The notes under the pieces are model-generated. The model was not told the origin of the DNA and did no database searches. It saw only the letters and a program-made list of their open reading frames with translations. A program made the translations under genes and the position numbers. From Gorsachius magnificus (taxonomy: Eukaryota; Chordata; Aves; Pelecaniformes; Ardeidae): DNA of 64,000 nucleotides. Location of the stretch: contig CM067082.1 of the NCBI GenBank assembly GCA_034008185.1, positions 84,319,684-84,383,683 on the forward strand. The letters are read 5' to 3'. Below, piece after piece: positions 21,601-33,802 of this stretch (positions are counted from its first letter, which is position 1; each line of letters starts with the position of its first letter).

Positions 21601-22410
21601 CCAAATTCAGCACAGCTTTGTTTGTGCTTGGCCACAGAAAGCCAGCTGGGTGTCAGCCCAGCTCCTGGCATAATCTGGAGCAGGCGCAAGGTGGTAATGA
21701 ACTATATGCTGCTCTCACAACCTCCTTCTCCCACCTTTTTCTGAGAATTAAAGAAGAATGGGCTAAACCCAGGGGCTTTTACCCCAGCTACTCCCTTGGG
21801 CTCAGTGGCAGCAGTGCCACAGACACTAAGGGGGAATCGTGCAATGTATGGGGAAATCATGTTCAGGTTCCTGCCTTTTTGCAGTGCTGGGAGGTCAGAA
21901 GGCGTCCTCAATAGAAAGAAGATCCCAAACTCCTGGCTGCCCTGGCCTTATTCAAGGAGAGTTCTCTCCTAAACCCCCAAGTGTGAGCTGAATAAAACAG
22001 AAGCATGGACTTCAGGATTTGATGCTTGTGGGGCTGCTCGTACATCGTTTGCCTGAGCTGAATTCTCAGGTGAGTGTGTTTCCTCCTGCGTGCTGCTTGT
22101 AGGATCAAGCCCTGGTAAGCTGCTGAGAGTCACTGCTGCTCCTCCTGCAGCCAGAGGCAGCTCGGGATAATCAGCACGTATAAGAATATGCTCTGACAGT
22201 GGAAGCTTGGTAAGAGCACAGTTTAATTTCTCTGTGGTATGCGGCACTCCAAGAAAACTCCCAGACTCAGTCCTTTTCCTTCAAGCACAACCCCTTATCA
22301 AGGTCCTTGGCAGCAATTCACTTACAGAAAGGAGCAGCTGTCATGGTATTCCCACATACAAACACAGAAAAACAACCCCTCCCTACTTTCAGTGCAGCAA
22401 TGTTATGTAG
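18651..22410. other. gene desert, nothing coding recognised
   Basis: Single-copy DNA of ordinary composition with a T-rich patch near 19132-19158. At 19183-19280, GGCCAGATCCTCAAGCC and a later GCCAGCTCAGCAC weakly resemble one arm of the palindromic repeat at 30881-30971. Open frames are short and unsupported. Confidence 0.5.
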
Positions 22411-22500
22411 TAAGAATAATTACAATATTTAACACTTGTATCTGCACTTTTAATCTTCAAAGCACTTAACGAGCACTAGCTACAGGTAATTGTAGCTGCC
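22411..22500 (-). repeat. possible MIR/L2-type fragment
   Basis: TAAGAATAATTACAATATTT, ACACTTGTATCTGCACTTTT and AATCTTCAAAGCACTTAACG resemble the reverse orientation of MIR/L2 3' sequence (AATAATAATAGC, TTTATATAGCGCTTT and CTTCAAAGCGCTTTAC types). Only about 80 bases are aligned by eye. Confidence 0.45.
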
Positions 22501-25500
22501 GAGTGATGCGGCCGTTTGCAAAAAGAGGAGAATCATGTGCATGACCGCTCCAGTGGTCCTGCGCAGGGTGGGCTCGTTGTGAATTGGACTGTAAACACTC
22601 AGTGGCATGGACTCTTTTGGCTGCCGGGGTTGACTTTTCCTTTCACTGGTCGCTGCCCTCCTGATGGAGGTTACTGACTTCTTGGGTCTGTTGGTGGAAC
22701 TGCTCACCTTGCGGTTTCCCAAACCATCTCAGTCCCAGTGAACCGGGTTAGGAAGGACCTATATGGCAAGCCACGTTAGCTGAGCTGGCTTGTTTTGACT
22801 TGGAATGGATGAGGGAGCGCTTAGACGAGGAGCTCTGTTGGCAGACCTGGGAAAGTGGTAACCGGGGAAAAGGCTGTAGGAGGCTGGCGACTGTGGCAGC
22901 TGGCACAGGAGGTGTGTGTCTGACAGAGAGACGAGCCCGTGCTGGTTCCTCCTCCTCTGGTTTGTCTCTCAGCCCTAAGGAACTTGGTACGGAAAGCCTC
23001 GCTGTAAAAGGCATTATTCCTTTCCTTACCCTTCTTGCTGTACCCACGTGGCTCTCTGCTCACACTGGAAAACTAGAAGGGGTAATGGAGAAATTGGTAC
23101 TGCTGTAATGTTTTTGCTTTTGGGTGGTTTTTGTGGGGAGGAAGGACAAAAGATGGCTCTTCAGTCCCTTTGTGAGGAGGAAGGATGCAAGAGAGCTGTG
23201 CAGTCCTACCATTTCTATGGCTGCTGGTTATTGCCTCAATCTGCAAAACTGGCTGTTTGCTCTTGCAACATCGCTCCTCCATTCTCTCTCATTTTGCTGT
23301 CTTACCAAGTTTGTTCATCTGAAAATACTCAGGTAAAGCCTCTGTTCTTCCTTAGAGTAGGAAAACGAGATTAATGGATGAGAAATGGCATCGTTGGAGC
23401 GTGCAGCTCAACAGCTGCCTGCACCTGGGAAGCTAGAGCGCAGCCGTACCCAGGGCATCCCGACCATCCAGTTCAACTCCTTGCCTTCACAGGCAAAAAG
23501 GCTTTATATTTATTAATGTAAAGTGATCACACAGGCAAACTAAGGCTGTGTTGGTCTGGTCCCTTCCAACTTCAACAACTCTGTGAGTCTGTGTACTGAC
23601 TGTACTGTTTAGATAAGTTTGAGGCCCACATACCTTGCAATTTGATTTTAAACAAAGCAAATCCAAACCTAACTGCTGGAACCTTTGTTTTAACTGGAAA
23701 TCACGCTCTTATCTGTGCAGTATGAATGTCTGTCCTTCCTGCTCCTTAAGAGGAAAATTAAGGTAATATACATTGTAAGGTAATAACAATGCATTAACAG
23801 GAATTGGTTCATTCAAAGGGGTTAGCTCGGGTTTTGCTTTTATTTTAACTGTTCATGCACATTATCATTTTCCCCTTGAGGATTGTTTTGGGGAGAAAGA
23901 TTGTGAAACTCTGAGCTAGTTCTCTCTTGTGCTGCAGCTTCATTATTATGTGCATAACTCCAGAAAACGAAGTCTTCTTCATGAAAATATGCCCCATAAC
24001 AGTGTTGTCTCTGTCCCTTCGGTTAGTGAGGTTTAGTCATATAATTCTTCCAGACTTCATTGTTATGAATTGGATAAGATTTTTCTTTTAAGGACTCTGC
24101 TCCTGAAATGAATTGATGAGGTGAGAACCTTGCTGTTCTCTTAAAATAACTAAAAAGTTTCTAGACCTTGTTGTTACATAGGAAAGCATCCCATGAATGT
24201 GAGTGTACCTCAGAAGCAAAGGGAGGAAAAAAAAAATCTCTGGAAAGAAATGCATGCACAAACCAACCTCTGAAGTTTAACCTTGTGACTCCTCCTTTTT
24301 AAGGCCTCAAATATTGCAACTGGCAGTGCTGCGGAAGGGGTCAGCTCCCAAAGCCAGCTGCTTCCAGGCAAGCAATGCCCTGGGAGAAGGAATAAACCGA
24401 AGCTCTGAGGTTGGTAACTCAGTCTCCTGCATGTATAGTTCTGTGGCAGGACTGTCTGTGAGACCAGAGGAAAAGAAAAAAAACAAACAAACAAAAAAAT
24501 CCCCAACAAAACAAAACCCTGAAATCCTCTCCCTTGCTCCCACAGTTCCAATTAAGTGCAATCAATTGCTCAATCAATCTTTTGCTCTTAATAAAGTCAG
24601 TTATCTTTTTCCTTCTAATTCCCCTCCAGGTTTTTTAGCAATTGTTCAGACAGACACAACAAGCAGCTTTTGTAAAGGAAGAGTGTAGGCGTTTCCTTTG
24701 GCTGTTTTCACTTTCTGCCTATGATGATGTTATGCTCCGCACCCTCCCCAAATCCTAATCATATACAATGAGTGTGCTAGGAGCCCATTTTTAATTTTTT
24801 TTTCCCCCAACTGGCATGGATTGAGTCCCTAATTTGATAGCAAAATCTTGCCAAAATATTTTTGGGGGGGAGAATAGACATTTTGTCATCTTTGTGTTGC
24901 TGATGAGTCAGACCATTTAAACTAAGGAAAGGTTTGAAAAAAGGGAAGGGAAATGCTCTCCAGCCTTATCTACTCCAACATTAATTTGGGTAGAAGGTAG
25001 GAGTGGAGGAAGTCTGAGTAAATCTGTTCCTCATTCAAGCTGCCTTTAGATGGTTACTGTTGTCTGCAAGCTGAATGAAGATGCATTAAATTGTTGCCCA
25101 CCATTGAGAGACTGTGATGGAGGGAGAGGCCCCATGTGTTCTTGCCTTGGTTTTGTGTGTGTGCAAAAGCCATGTGCTCAATGTGAGGGTTGTTTTGTTT
25201 TGGTGTTTGGTTGTTTTTTTTTTTAAAAAAAGGCCAGCATTGGTTTCAGTTGTATTGCTTTAACTCCCCTGCATTGCCATGTGGGAGGGAGACTGTGTTG
25301 TACCCATACAAAGCATATTTATACCTGAATAAACCTGTCCCTAGTAAGTTTAACTCTACTGGCTTAAAAAACAAACAGACTGTCCTTAATTGACATGGCC
25401 ACGCAACTGCAAAGATTACCTGTGGGTCAGGCCACGTCTGGAAGCAGAACTGGTTGGTCCCATTCAAAGTGGATGAGAAGATTAGATTGAGCAGATAACA

Positions 25501-27129
25501 AGTAACTTAAGAAAAAGGAAGGAAAAAAAAAGAAAGGTGTAGTCAGGAGAGTTATGAATGACCTGAATGGGAAGAAGAGGCAAGAGGGTGTGGTACTGCA
25601 GAAAGTGCCAGCAGCACAGTCCTTACTTAAACTTTACTTAAACTTGCCTGCGTGTTGATTTTAGCGTAGGGACAGTCAAATCAGGCCTATATGCTTAAAG
25701 GAAAAGAGAGGGGGAATGTCAAGAAAGTGGCATTACCTCACTGTGAAATAAAAACAAACCGAGCTAGTGGGAAGCTTGGTGTCCTAGGGGACCGGGTGGA
25801 AATCATGTTACACAAGGGCACATCTGCACTGCAACAGCTCCCGCTCCTGTCAACAAACTGGAGCCAGCCTCGCGCTTGCCCGCAGTCTTGCGGGCACTGC
25901 CTGCTTGTGCACAGGGCCGGCTTCTCCAGCAGGTTCTGCAGCCCGCCCCAGGCCCTGTGCTCTTCTGTTTGCATTGCTATCAGTCCCCAAGTAAGGTGAT
26001 GTGAAGCTAGCTCAGCTGGGCCTATCTTGCATGCAATTGCTGTGGTGCAGATGTGCCCTGGGAAGTTTAAAAGTGGGTAAAACTCAGGTGAATATGCTAA
26101 AGATGGTAATGAGATAATGAGAGGGAAGTGCTGCCCTGCCTGATGGGTCATTTTCAACTCTATTTTTGAGGCTAACCCTGCTGGAAGGTGAAGAGGTGAG
26201 GAAAAAGTTTGCTCATTTTATTTTCCAGCTGCCTCTGTCCCTGGTCACAGTCTCCAGCTGGCTCAGTTGAGGGCAAATCCTCCAGCACAGCTGAGAGGAA
26301 GGCTGCTCCAAATGATCCCAAATGACAGTGTCTCCGAGGAGCTACTATGGCAGCGGAGGCTGGTTGGATGCTGAGATTTCTCATGAATGCCCCTTTGCTT
26401 GGCTTTAGGGATGGAGGAGCTGTGTAGGAGCTGCTGTGCTGGTTGCGAGCCAGGAGGCTATCTCCTCGCACTGGGGTGATTCTCCCTTGGCTGGGTCTTC
26501 TGGCCTCAGGGCTGTTTGCATGGTGAGGATGGCACAAAGCAGCCTTACTTCAGGGAAGGATTGGGGCCCGGGCCTTATCTCGCTTTGATTATATTAAATA
26601 ATCTATCTGTCTGCCATGTTATTTACATAACTCTTATTTAAATAGTTTTACATCAGACACACTGAATCATGAGACTGAAAGTCTAGACGATGCTTGCTAG
26701 GCTCAGCCTGCCTTTAACCCTCCTGGGCTGCCATTTTTCTTGTCTCTCCCTTCAGGATTACCCTGCTCTGTATTTGGTCGGCGTGGGACATATGAAGTGC
26801 CTGGTGGTCCCAGGCTTTAAGAGTGAGCAAACTTAAGTTGCTGAGGGGAGAGAGTGGGAGCACAGAGGGCAGAAACGGGAGGGGGGAGAAGGTGGCAGGG
26901 AGGAGGGAGATGGCTGTGAGTTGTTTGTCTGGTTTTACTAGGTCAGCTCTGAGTGAGGCTGCGGGGCGCATGGCTTTGTACAGACAAATTTAGGAAAGGT
27001 CTTTATTCCCGGAGCTTGCCTTCGGGCTGGTGCTGCCCTGGAAAGCTGCTATAGGAGATAATTCATCTCAGGAAGAGCAGAAGAAGGAGGTATAGGGTTA
27101 CCTCGTGCTAAGTGGGCTTATAGGCAGAG
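22501..27129. other. gene desert
   Basis: Mostly single-copy. It contains a CR1 end (23545-23597, separate entry), short A-rich and T-rich patches (24224-24236, 24475-24500, 25211-25230) and a short tandem duplication ACTTAAACTTTACTTAAACT near 25623-25645. An AT-rich block at 26575-26690 looks like non-coding element sequence. No exon was recognised. Confidence 0.5.
23545..23597 (+). repeat. CR1 LINE 3' end fragment
   Basis: GGTCTGGTCCCTTCCAACTT followed by CAACAACTCTGTGAGTCTGTG is the diverged CR1 3' end (GGTCCCTTCCAAC then repeated ATTCTGTGA-type octamers). Only the last 50 or so bases are clear. Confidence 0.65.
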
Positions 27130-27420
27130 GCTGGAAGCTGGGAATTGGGGGAGAGCAAATGGAATAAAAAAGACATTTGTCATTTTAGGGAAAGGCCGAG
27201 AAAGCCCATTCATTTCCCTAGGTTCTCCCCACTCCTCTAAAAGTGCATTATAAATTACTAATAATTCATAAAAGGCTTGTGTTCTGGCACACTTGACAAA
27301 TTCATCTGTCTCTCCTTCTGGAGGCACATTCCAGGTTTTATGCCTCGCTGTCACAAGCCTTGTTGTTATGATTTCATTACATATTGATTTTGATATATGT
27401 TTCCTGCGATACTGTGTGCA
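27130..27420. promoter_or_regulatory. candidate conserved non-coding element
   Basis: A non-repetitive stretch rich in TAAT/ATTA words (ATAAATTACTAATAATTCAT near 27250-27269) about 18 kb upstream of FOXC1. I see no coding potential. The candidate status rests only on composition and motif clustering. Confidence 0.2.
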
Positions 27421-27894
27421 CTGGAACCGAATCTCTGCTTCGGAAAAAAGAGGGGACCGAGGCTTCTGGTTCCTCGTCTTTCACCTCTCCATGAAAAAAA
27501 TGTTTGTCAAGGGTTGCTCCAGCCCTGGCTGCCGCTTCCGGAGGGCTTGGGGATGGCGAAGCTGAGATGGAGCAGCACTTCCACCTAGTGGTTTACCAAA
27601 AATAGGGCAAGTGCTTCAACCTGGGGACTTCCAAGGCTGGCAGCGAAGGCATGATGCCAATTTCCGAAACTGTGTATCTTGCCCTAATATATAACAATGG
27701 ATTATTCAGCTCCCAGAAATAATAACACGATAATCCAGGTTTTTTTTTCTATTTTCAAGTAAATTCTTGGACTTAGTTCAGTGGGCATCGATATGATTTA
27801 CTAGACTGCAAGTTCAGGGATCCCATGACAGCAAGGTGAAGCAGAGAAGAAAATTGTGCATTCCTAAGTCACAAAGCAATGCAACGCAGCACTG

Positions 27895-28095
27895 TGCAAT
27901 GCTTACAAAGTGCTCTGCACCTGTGTGCACCTCGAATTATTTTACACAGATCCATATTTTCACCCTTAGTTTACAGATGGAGAAAATGAGGTACAAGGGA
28001 ATATGGCAGATGATTTAGCAAATAGCATCTGTTTCGAATCCTAATTTCTGGGTGCTGTGTGTAGACACTGTTCTCCAGAGAAGCTGAGCAGCTAA
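27895..28095 (-). repeat. MIR-type SINE fragment
   Basis: TTACAAAGTGCTCTGCAC, then AGTTTACAGATGGAGAAAAT and GAGGTACAAGG, then GATTTAGCAAATAGCATCTG and TTTCGAATCC follow in order the reverse complement of MIR core and flank (TTTACAGATGAGGAAACTGAGGC and later GGATTTGAACCC types). An old, diverged insertion. Confidence 0.6.
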
Positions 28096-30880
28096 CTGAA
28101 GTTGGTAAGTATTCGGAGCACTTATGGATCCAACATGGCAGGATCCTGGTCGGCAGGATACTCTTCTAGTGCAGATAAATAACCACCACAGCAATAGTAC
28201 TGTTTAATGGAATACCAGAGGAACCTTAGACCCTCTGAAAAGCAGACCTAGTATCTCAAGCCAAGCTCTCAGAGAACTGACACCTTTGAGATGAGCAGAT
28301 GCTTCTGCACAACTTAGAGGGGCCAAGCTGAGGATAACTCAGTGGGGTTAAGTCACATTGGTGTGCCTGTTGGTAGCAAAAACTTCGAAGGGGAAGGCCC
28401 AGGTTTGCTGTCTCCTACTGCCATTGCCAGGCTGTGCTGCCTCCTTTCAGCAACTCGCTGTTGTGAAAGAGGAACTTGCTGTTCTGCAAGGGCTGTTTCC
28501 CAACAAGGAGGCTCAAAGGCTGCAATTGTTATTGTGGAGACTGGGAATTACATAGACACACGCATACACACGCATACACACACATGCACATACCCACGCC
28601 CACACCCCGCTCTGATTTCTGCAAAGGGAAGCTCTAAGTTCAAAAGTGAGGATCGGAGCAACTGAGGTGATTCTGCTGCGAACGGCAGTATGTGATTGAC
28701 ATCTCCGGGCTGATTCAACATCCAGGCACGATACGAGGTGTGTTTAGGTTATTTTAAGGTGCTGTGCCCTGCCTTAGGGTATCCTGAAATTCTGACATCC
28801 AGCCAAATAGATTTGACTCCCTGGGGGAGGGTGTGATCTTCTGATAGCCACACCCTCCTGATTGGCTGCCCAAATGCAATTATATTAAAAAAAAAAGTCT
28901 TTTTTGACAGAGAAAAATGAATAATTTGTACCAGAGGAACACACAGGTCATTGTTCCTCTTCTGCCGTGTGACTCACCTGGATCAAGCTGTCTGTTTAGT
29001 GTATCTACTAATGCAGCAACTTGGAAAAGCTAGCCCATAAGTGCTGCTTTTGTTTCCTAAAAAACAATCACTGTGTGCCTTTTGAAAATTTTCAATTTTT
29101 TTTTAAGCCTGCCGTGTTTTGGAGCGAGGAGAGCACAGGCGCTTTCTTGGCAAATCTTCCACAATCTTTTCTGTTCCACCCTTAGACAGTACCTTCTTTT
29201 ACTGGGCTTGCAACAGAAGTGCTTTACACCTCTGAAGAGAGGAAACCTTAACGACATGCCTGTGAGGTGAGCAAGCCTGAAGGCTAGCACAGTGTCACGC
29301 CTTATCGTTGCATCAGGTCCAAAAGACGTTCCTGAGGTCCGGACCCCGAGCGCGACCTCCCTCGACCCAATCCATCAGCGCTCAGTAGCGATCTTCCTGG
29401 GACAGGAGCAAGATGGGAGCCTTTACCCTGGGGACCCCCTTTCCTCCCAGAAATGCAGAGCATTTGCGCTCGCAGCCCCTTGTGCCGTTGAGGTGGCTGC
29501 GGTGTCAGGATAGGAGCCATACGGATGCGGATCCACCCCTGCTGCTCTTTTCTGCCCGTCCGCCCATTGCACGAGCGAGCGGCACCAAGCAGGGAGTTTG
29601 CAAGAGCATGGTGCCTCCCCCAGCCTCCCCCCTTCTGCAGCTGCCTGCGTCCTGCCCCTTTGGCGCAGCAGAATTGCCCCATGTGCAACGCAGCTGGAGA
29701 GGGCTCTGCCCGTAGAGGAAGCATGACATTCATCCCTAAACTCAGGAACGTTTCTGAATGCCTTTTCCCTTGGGTTTTGTTTTGGGGTTTTTTTTGGTGG
29801 TGGTGGCCGACCATTAGCTCCTGTTCTTCCAGGTGAGGTATTAATCAGAAGCAGGCTAATATGCAAATAAATATATTACCCCCAATTAGAAAAAAAGGAC
29901 TTCAGAGAATGCACTTATCTCAATACTGCTTGGGTAGTTGAAGCAGCTGCAAGAAAGCTAATAGCAGGGTTGAAACCAGACTTGCCAGCAATTTCATTCT
30001 TGGCCAGACAGTCAATTTTTTCATGCTTTTGTCTGGCTGTCTCTCTGTAGGGCTGCACAAGGAGAGCAGTTTTACTTTCTTTCGTTATTATACATATATT
30101 TTTCTGCTGAATTCATCTATGACTGCCATAATAACTCAGTGGCACTCTGTTTCCAAGGAACCTTGAGTGACTGAATAATGAAAATGAATCGGGATTCCAG
30201 AAAAAAAAGAAAATTCTTCTTTTCCGTGCAGCCCAAACCCAATAATCTGCTTTTGCCAACCTGTCCCTACGAAATAAAAAAAGAGGCATTCATTTGTACC
30301 GCCTCATTTTCCTCCGCATATGGTGAAAGGATTTTTTGTTGCGATCTGTCACCCTCATGTGCGCTCTCTAAACAGCCTGTGCCCCCTTCTACTCCAGGCA
30401 GTACGGAGAGCAGTTACTTTTAATAGGAACCCATTTAACATACCTATGTGTTGGTTTGTAGCAGAGGTCACGCTCTCTGGACTTCATTTCAGCTGGGATC
30501 CTCCTCTGGACAAAGGTGATGTGTCTTAGGGTGTCTTTGGCTTGGCAGGAACGTTTATTAAAATACCACAAGTTCAGACAATGCTGGTTATGAGGAGTGC
30601 ACAGTGCGTTATATGTGGGAGGACGGGTGCAGAGTTTCCAGTAAAAATGAAGTGACTTAGAAAACTTCTTCACCCTGGCACATCCCAGGGAGCGTATTCT
30701 GTGTCTGTGTGTCTGGTGGAGCCTGCTTGCGCTCGGTGTACAATGTGTGCTTGTACATGTCTCTCAGAAAATCTTGGGAATCGTTTAGCTCCTCGCTCGC
30801 ACACAGCACAGGTTTCAAAGTGTCCCAAAGGGTATTCTTTTGTGTCCAATGAAAGCCTGTCTCAGATTTTAAACATAGCA
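28096..30880. other. gene desert with a GC-richer patch
   Basis: Contains a CA microsatellite (28555-28608), a perfect 10-bp hairpin (28826-28858) and a moderately CpG-containing patch at about 29320-29720. Open frames occur on both strands in that patch but look compositional. No exon or family was recognised. Confidence 0.5.
28555..28608. repeat. CA-rich microsatellite
   Basis: Impure (CA)n with ACGCATACAC repeated units, a simple tandem repeat. Confidence 0.85.
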
Positions 30881-30971
30881 GGGGCCAGAGTTTCAGCTGC
30901 TGTAAATCAATGGAGTTCCAGGGAGGCTGGTGGGGCTCGGCCAATTTACGCCGGCTGAAAGCTTGGCCCTT
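30881..30971. repeat. ancient palindromic (MITE-like) repeat
   Basis: The left arm GGGGCCAGAGTTTCAGCTGC plus TGTAAAT pairs with the right arm ending in AATTTACGCCGGCTGAAAGC plus TTGGCCCTT, with ATCAATGGAGTTCC between. This layout (GGGCCAGATTCTCAGCTGGTG at one end and its complement at the other) matches an old repeat that I recognise from sauropsid genomes. The exact family name is not certain. Confidence 0.6.
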
Positions 30972-33665
30972 GAGTGTCCCCGATGCTCTGCCCTGAAGAT
31001 GTAGGCAGCAGGGGCAGGAGACAGTGCCCCACATAATGACAGCCCGTGGAGCCGGAGCACAGTGCCCGCAGTGAGCTGCCCAGCTAATGCAATGCAGTTT
31101 CATCACCCGTCCAGGCAATATGAGGACACTGATATTGCAAGACAATTTCAGGCTGTTGCCACGAGCTATTTTGTATCTCCTAGAGACTTCAGCTGTCACG
31201 GGAGTAGCGGTCTCGTCTCAGCCTTCCTCGTCAGTGGTGAAAGGAGAGGCTGTTTCTTATTCCCTCTTTCTCTGACCCCTCTGCATTTTTCAGAATGGGG
31301 AAGGTTTCCCCTTGCTTTTTTTTTTGTTTTGTTTTTTTCCTCAGTGCTACCTTTGAGCTCCAGTTAAGCCCAGGGACCTTTTGTGATCCTGGCAGTAGAC
31401 CCTAAACAGTCAGTGAGAGGCTTGAAGAAGAACTGCCTCGGAAGGTGGTGGCTTCAAAGGATCGAAGGCACTTTGCACCAGCTGACTCTCCAGTCATGTC
31501 CTTTTATGTAATCCCATGGGAGCTGATTTCATGGCTTTTGCTCTGCCTCTCATCATCTTTGAATTCACCTTATGGCTGATAGTTCAAAGTGTGTATCGAA
31601 TTTGGTCTGAGGTAAAAAATAAATAGATTGAGAAGCTAAAGAAAAGGAGGAAAGTATTTTCAGCTTCATTCCTTAAACCCAATGGTATAAGATTCTTTCA
31701 ACTTCATAGCCACTTGAGGGTCATCCTCCAACTGGGTTAAGTCTGCAGATAATGTACCTAGTGAAAAGTTAATGGAGCTCATTTGTACCTGCTGAGCTAG
31801 TGGCTTGCCATTTTTTTTCCCTCCCATTTCCGATCCATAAAACCTTAACTGGGTTGGGGTCTGACAGCCTGAGAGAGCACACTTGGCTTGTCAAGGCAGT
31901 TTTGCTGCTGATAGTGCTCCGCGTACAAAGTTACAGCGCTCTGGTTTTCACCTGCACACCTGCCTTCCCCTACATCTAGGATTGAAAAAATGTCCAGAAA
32001 AGGCTGGACTCACGAGACCGATGCCAAAGGTTTAAAAAGATACAGCTCTGCCAGAGAGAGCTGTGATTTCTGTTTAGATTAGGTGTTTGTGCTCCAGTGC
32101 CCACTTTTTAATAATACTGCCCTATCTCTTGAGACCAATGTAAGGACAAAACATAGTCACATTTGTGAGCTGCTCAGAAGTCAAGGTGACTAGTCTGTGG
32201 TTATAAAAGGTTGCCTACTTTTGGATGTGTCTTAAGGCTCTGGGTGACTTTTTCTCTCAGTTAAGTGTCTATGGGACAGGACACAAACATGTGAGTCTGA
32301 GAACTCAGTCCTTCTGTCCCTGCCTGCCACTGAAGCCAAAGAAAACTCTGAGTGAGGCTGTGGGTACAAGGGCTATTTTCATCTGGGATGTGTGTTCCTT
32401 AAGTACTTTGAAAATCCCATCCTGTGCCTGAGTCAGCAATGCAGCATTTGGCCTGTAGCGAGGTACCTATTCACTGATGCTTTTGCCAGCAGCAAGCAGA
32501 CAAACCCAAACCTTTCAGTCTGGGCTGTGATTTCACTGATGTCATGTTAGTCTGAAATACAGATGAATGTGACTCTGTTTCGGATACCACGTTGTCTTCC
32601 AGCACCTCAAGATGTACATTCATCTTCAACAAGGTTGGAGGATTTCAGTGGTTAGGGGTACTTTAACCATTTTTGCCAGTTATATTGGCACTAGTGGTAG
32701 ATAAAGGCAAGAAAACAGCATCCTGGCAGGCTTCTAAGCTGGGTGAGTGATAGGGATATTCTGAGCTGTGAACAGTGTGATAACGATAAATGGTAGATCA
32801 GCGTGCGAGTAGATTTAGTGTAGGGGGAGAGAAGTGGCAGAGCCCCACCTGTAGCACGGGCACTTTAGTTCACACTTGCATCAGCCACTTTCCTTTCTGA
32901 GGGGTGAGCTGAGCTCAAGGAGAATGTTTGGAAATAAATGTGGGAGGAGAGAAGACATCTGTCAGGTGCTGCTTTGGTGTCTCAGGCTTGCTTGGCTTCC
33001 CCTTTTCTCTTTCTTTAGGTTTCTTAAAAGTGGTTACATCCCTTGCCTCCATTGCAGCCACCCCCGGGTGCCTCTCTTTCCCTGCCAGGCTGAGCAGATG
33101 CCAGGGCTGCTGTGGGCAACCTGAGGAAAGTCTGAGTTGGGAAGTAGAAACTGTCAGTCCCTGGGCGCATTCCCCTTCTCCCCTACCTGCCTTAAAGCCT
33201 TTTCTTGAGTCATGGCCACCGCCTGAGCCGCTACCCCAGCCAGGGGAATGAGCAGGTCATGGCTGTGTTATTTGTGCTGCCAAGTGTTGCTGGGGCAGGA
33301 GCAGGGAAGAAGGGGAAGGCTGAGCCCTGCTTATCCACTGGTCTGCTCTTGTCCTTCCCACATCCCCCACAGCCTCAGCTCCCCTTGGGAGCAGCTGCAG
33401 TGGGCTGAGGAGGCTCAGATAGTGGGAGAGAAGGTAAGCAGCATCTCAAAAAAGCCAGAGGAGGCTCTGAAGAGTGGCTAAGGGGATGTGGGAGAGCAAC
33501 AGGGTTCAGGCATGCCTGCCTGCCTGCCCTGCACGTCCTCTCCTCGAAGCCTCCACCCACAGGTGGTAGGAAGGTGCAGGAGGTGATGCCCCAGGCAAGC
33601 TGTCCTCCAGCTGGGGAGGGCAGATCCTCAAGGCTGGGCTGAGAAGGACTTAGTGAGAGAAGACC
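30972..33665. other. gene desert
   Basis: Single-copy DNA of ordinary composition with T-rich patches near 31315-31338. Short open frames only, and no recognised exon, RNA gene or repeat. Confidence 0.5.
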
Positions 33666-33802
33666 ATTTGCCCAGAGATATTCAGAACCAGACAAGGCTC
33701 TGAGCACCTGGATCTGATTTTGAAGTCACCTCTGCCTTGAGTGTGGACGTGGACTGGAGATCTCCACAGGTCCCCTCCAGCTGAAGTTGTTCTGTGACTT
33801 GT
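33666..33802 (+). repeat. CR1 LINE 3' end, diverged
   Basis: TTGCCCAGAGATATTCAGAACC, GACAAGGCTCTGAGCACCTG, GTGGACTGGAGATCTCC, CAGGTCCCCTCCAGC and TTGTTCTGTGACT follow the CR1 3' end in order (TTGCCCAGAG, CTGAGCAACCTG, GGACTAGATGACCTC, AGGTCCCTTCCAACC, ATTCTGTGA). Truncated at 5' like most bird CR1 copies. Confidence 0.8.

Noticed and set aside
28555..28608. Short repeated units as a CRISPR array
   Set aside because: It is an impure CA microsatellite with no spacers, in a vertebrate genome.
29302..29866. Overlapping minus-strand frames of 170 and 147 codons
   Set aside because: No recognisable domain, antisense frames also open, no splice or poly(A) context.
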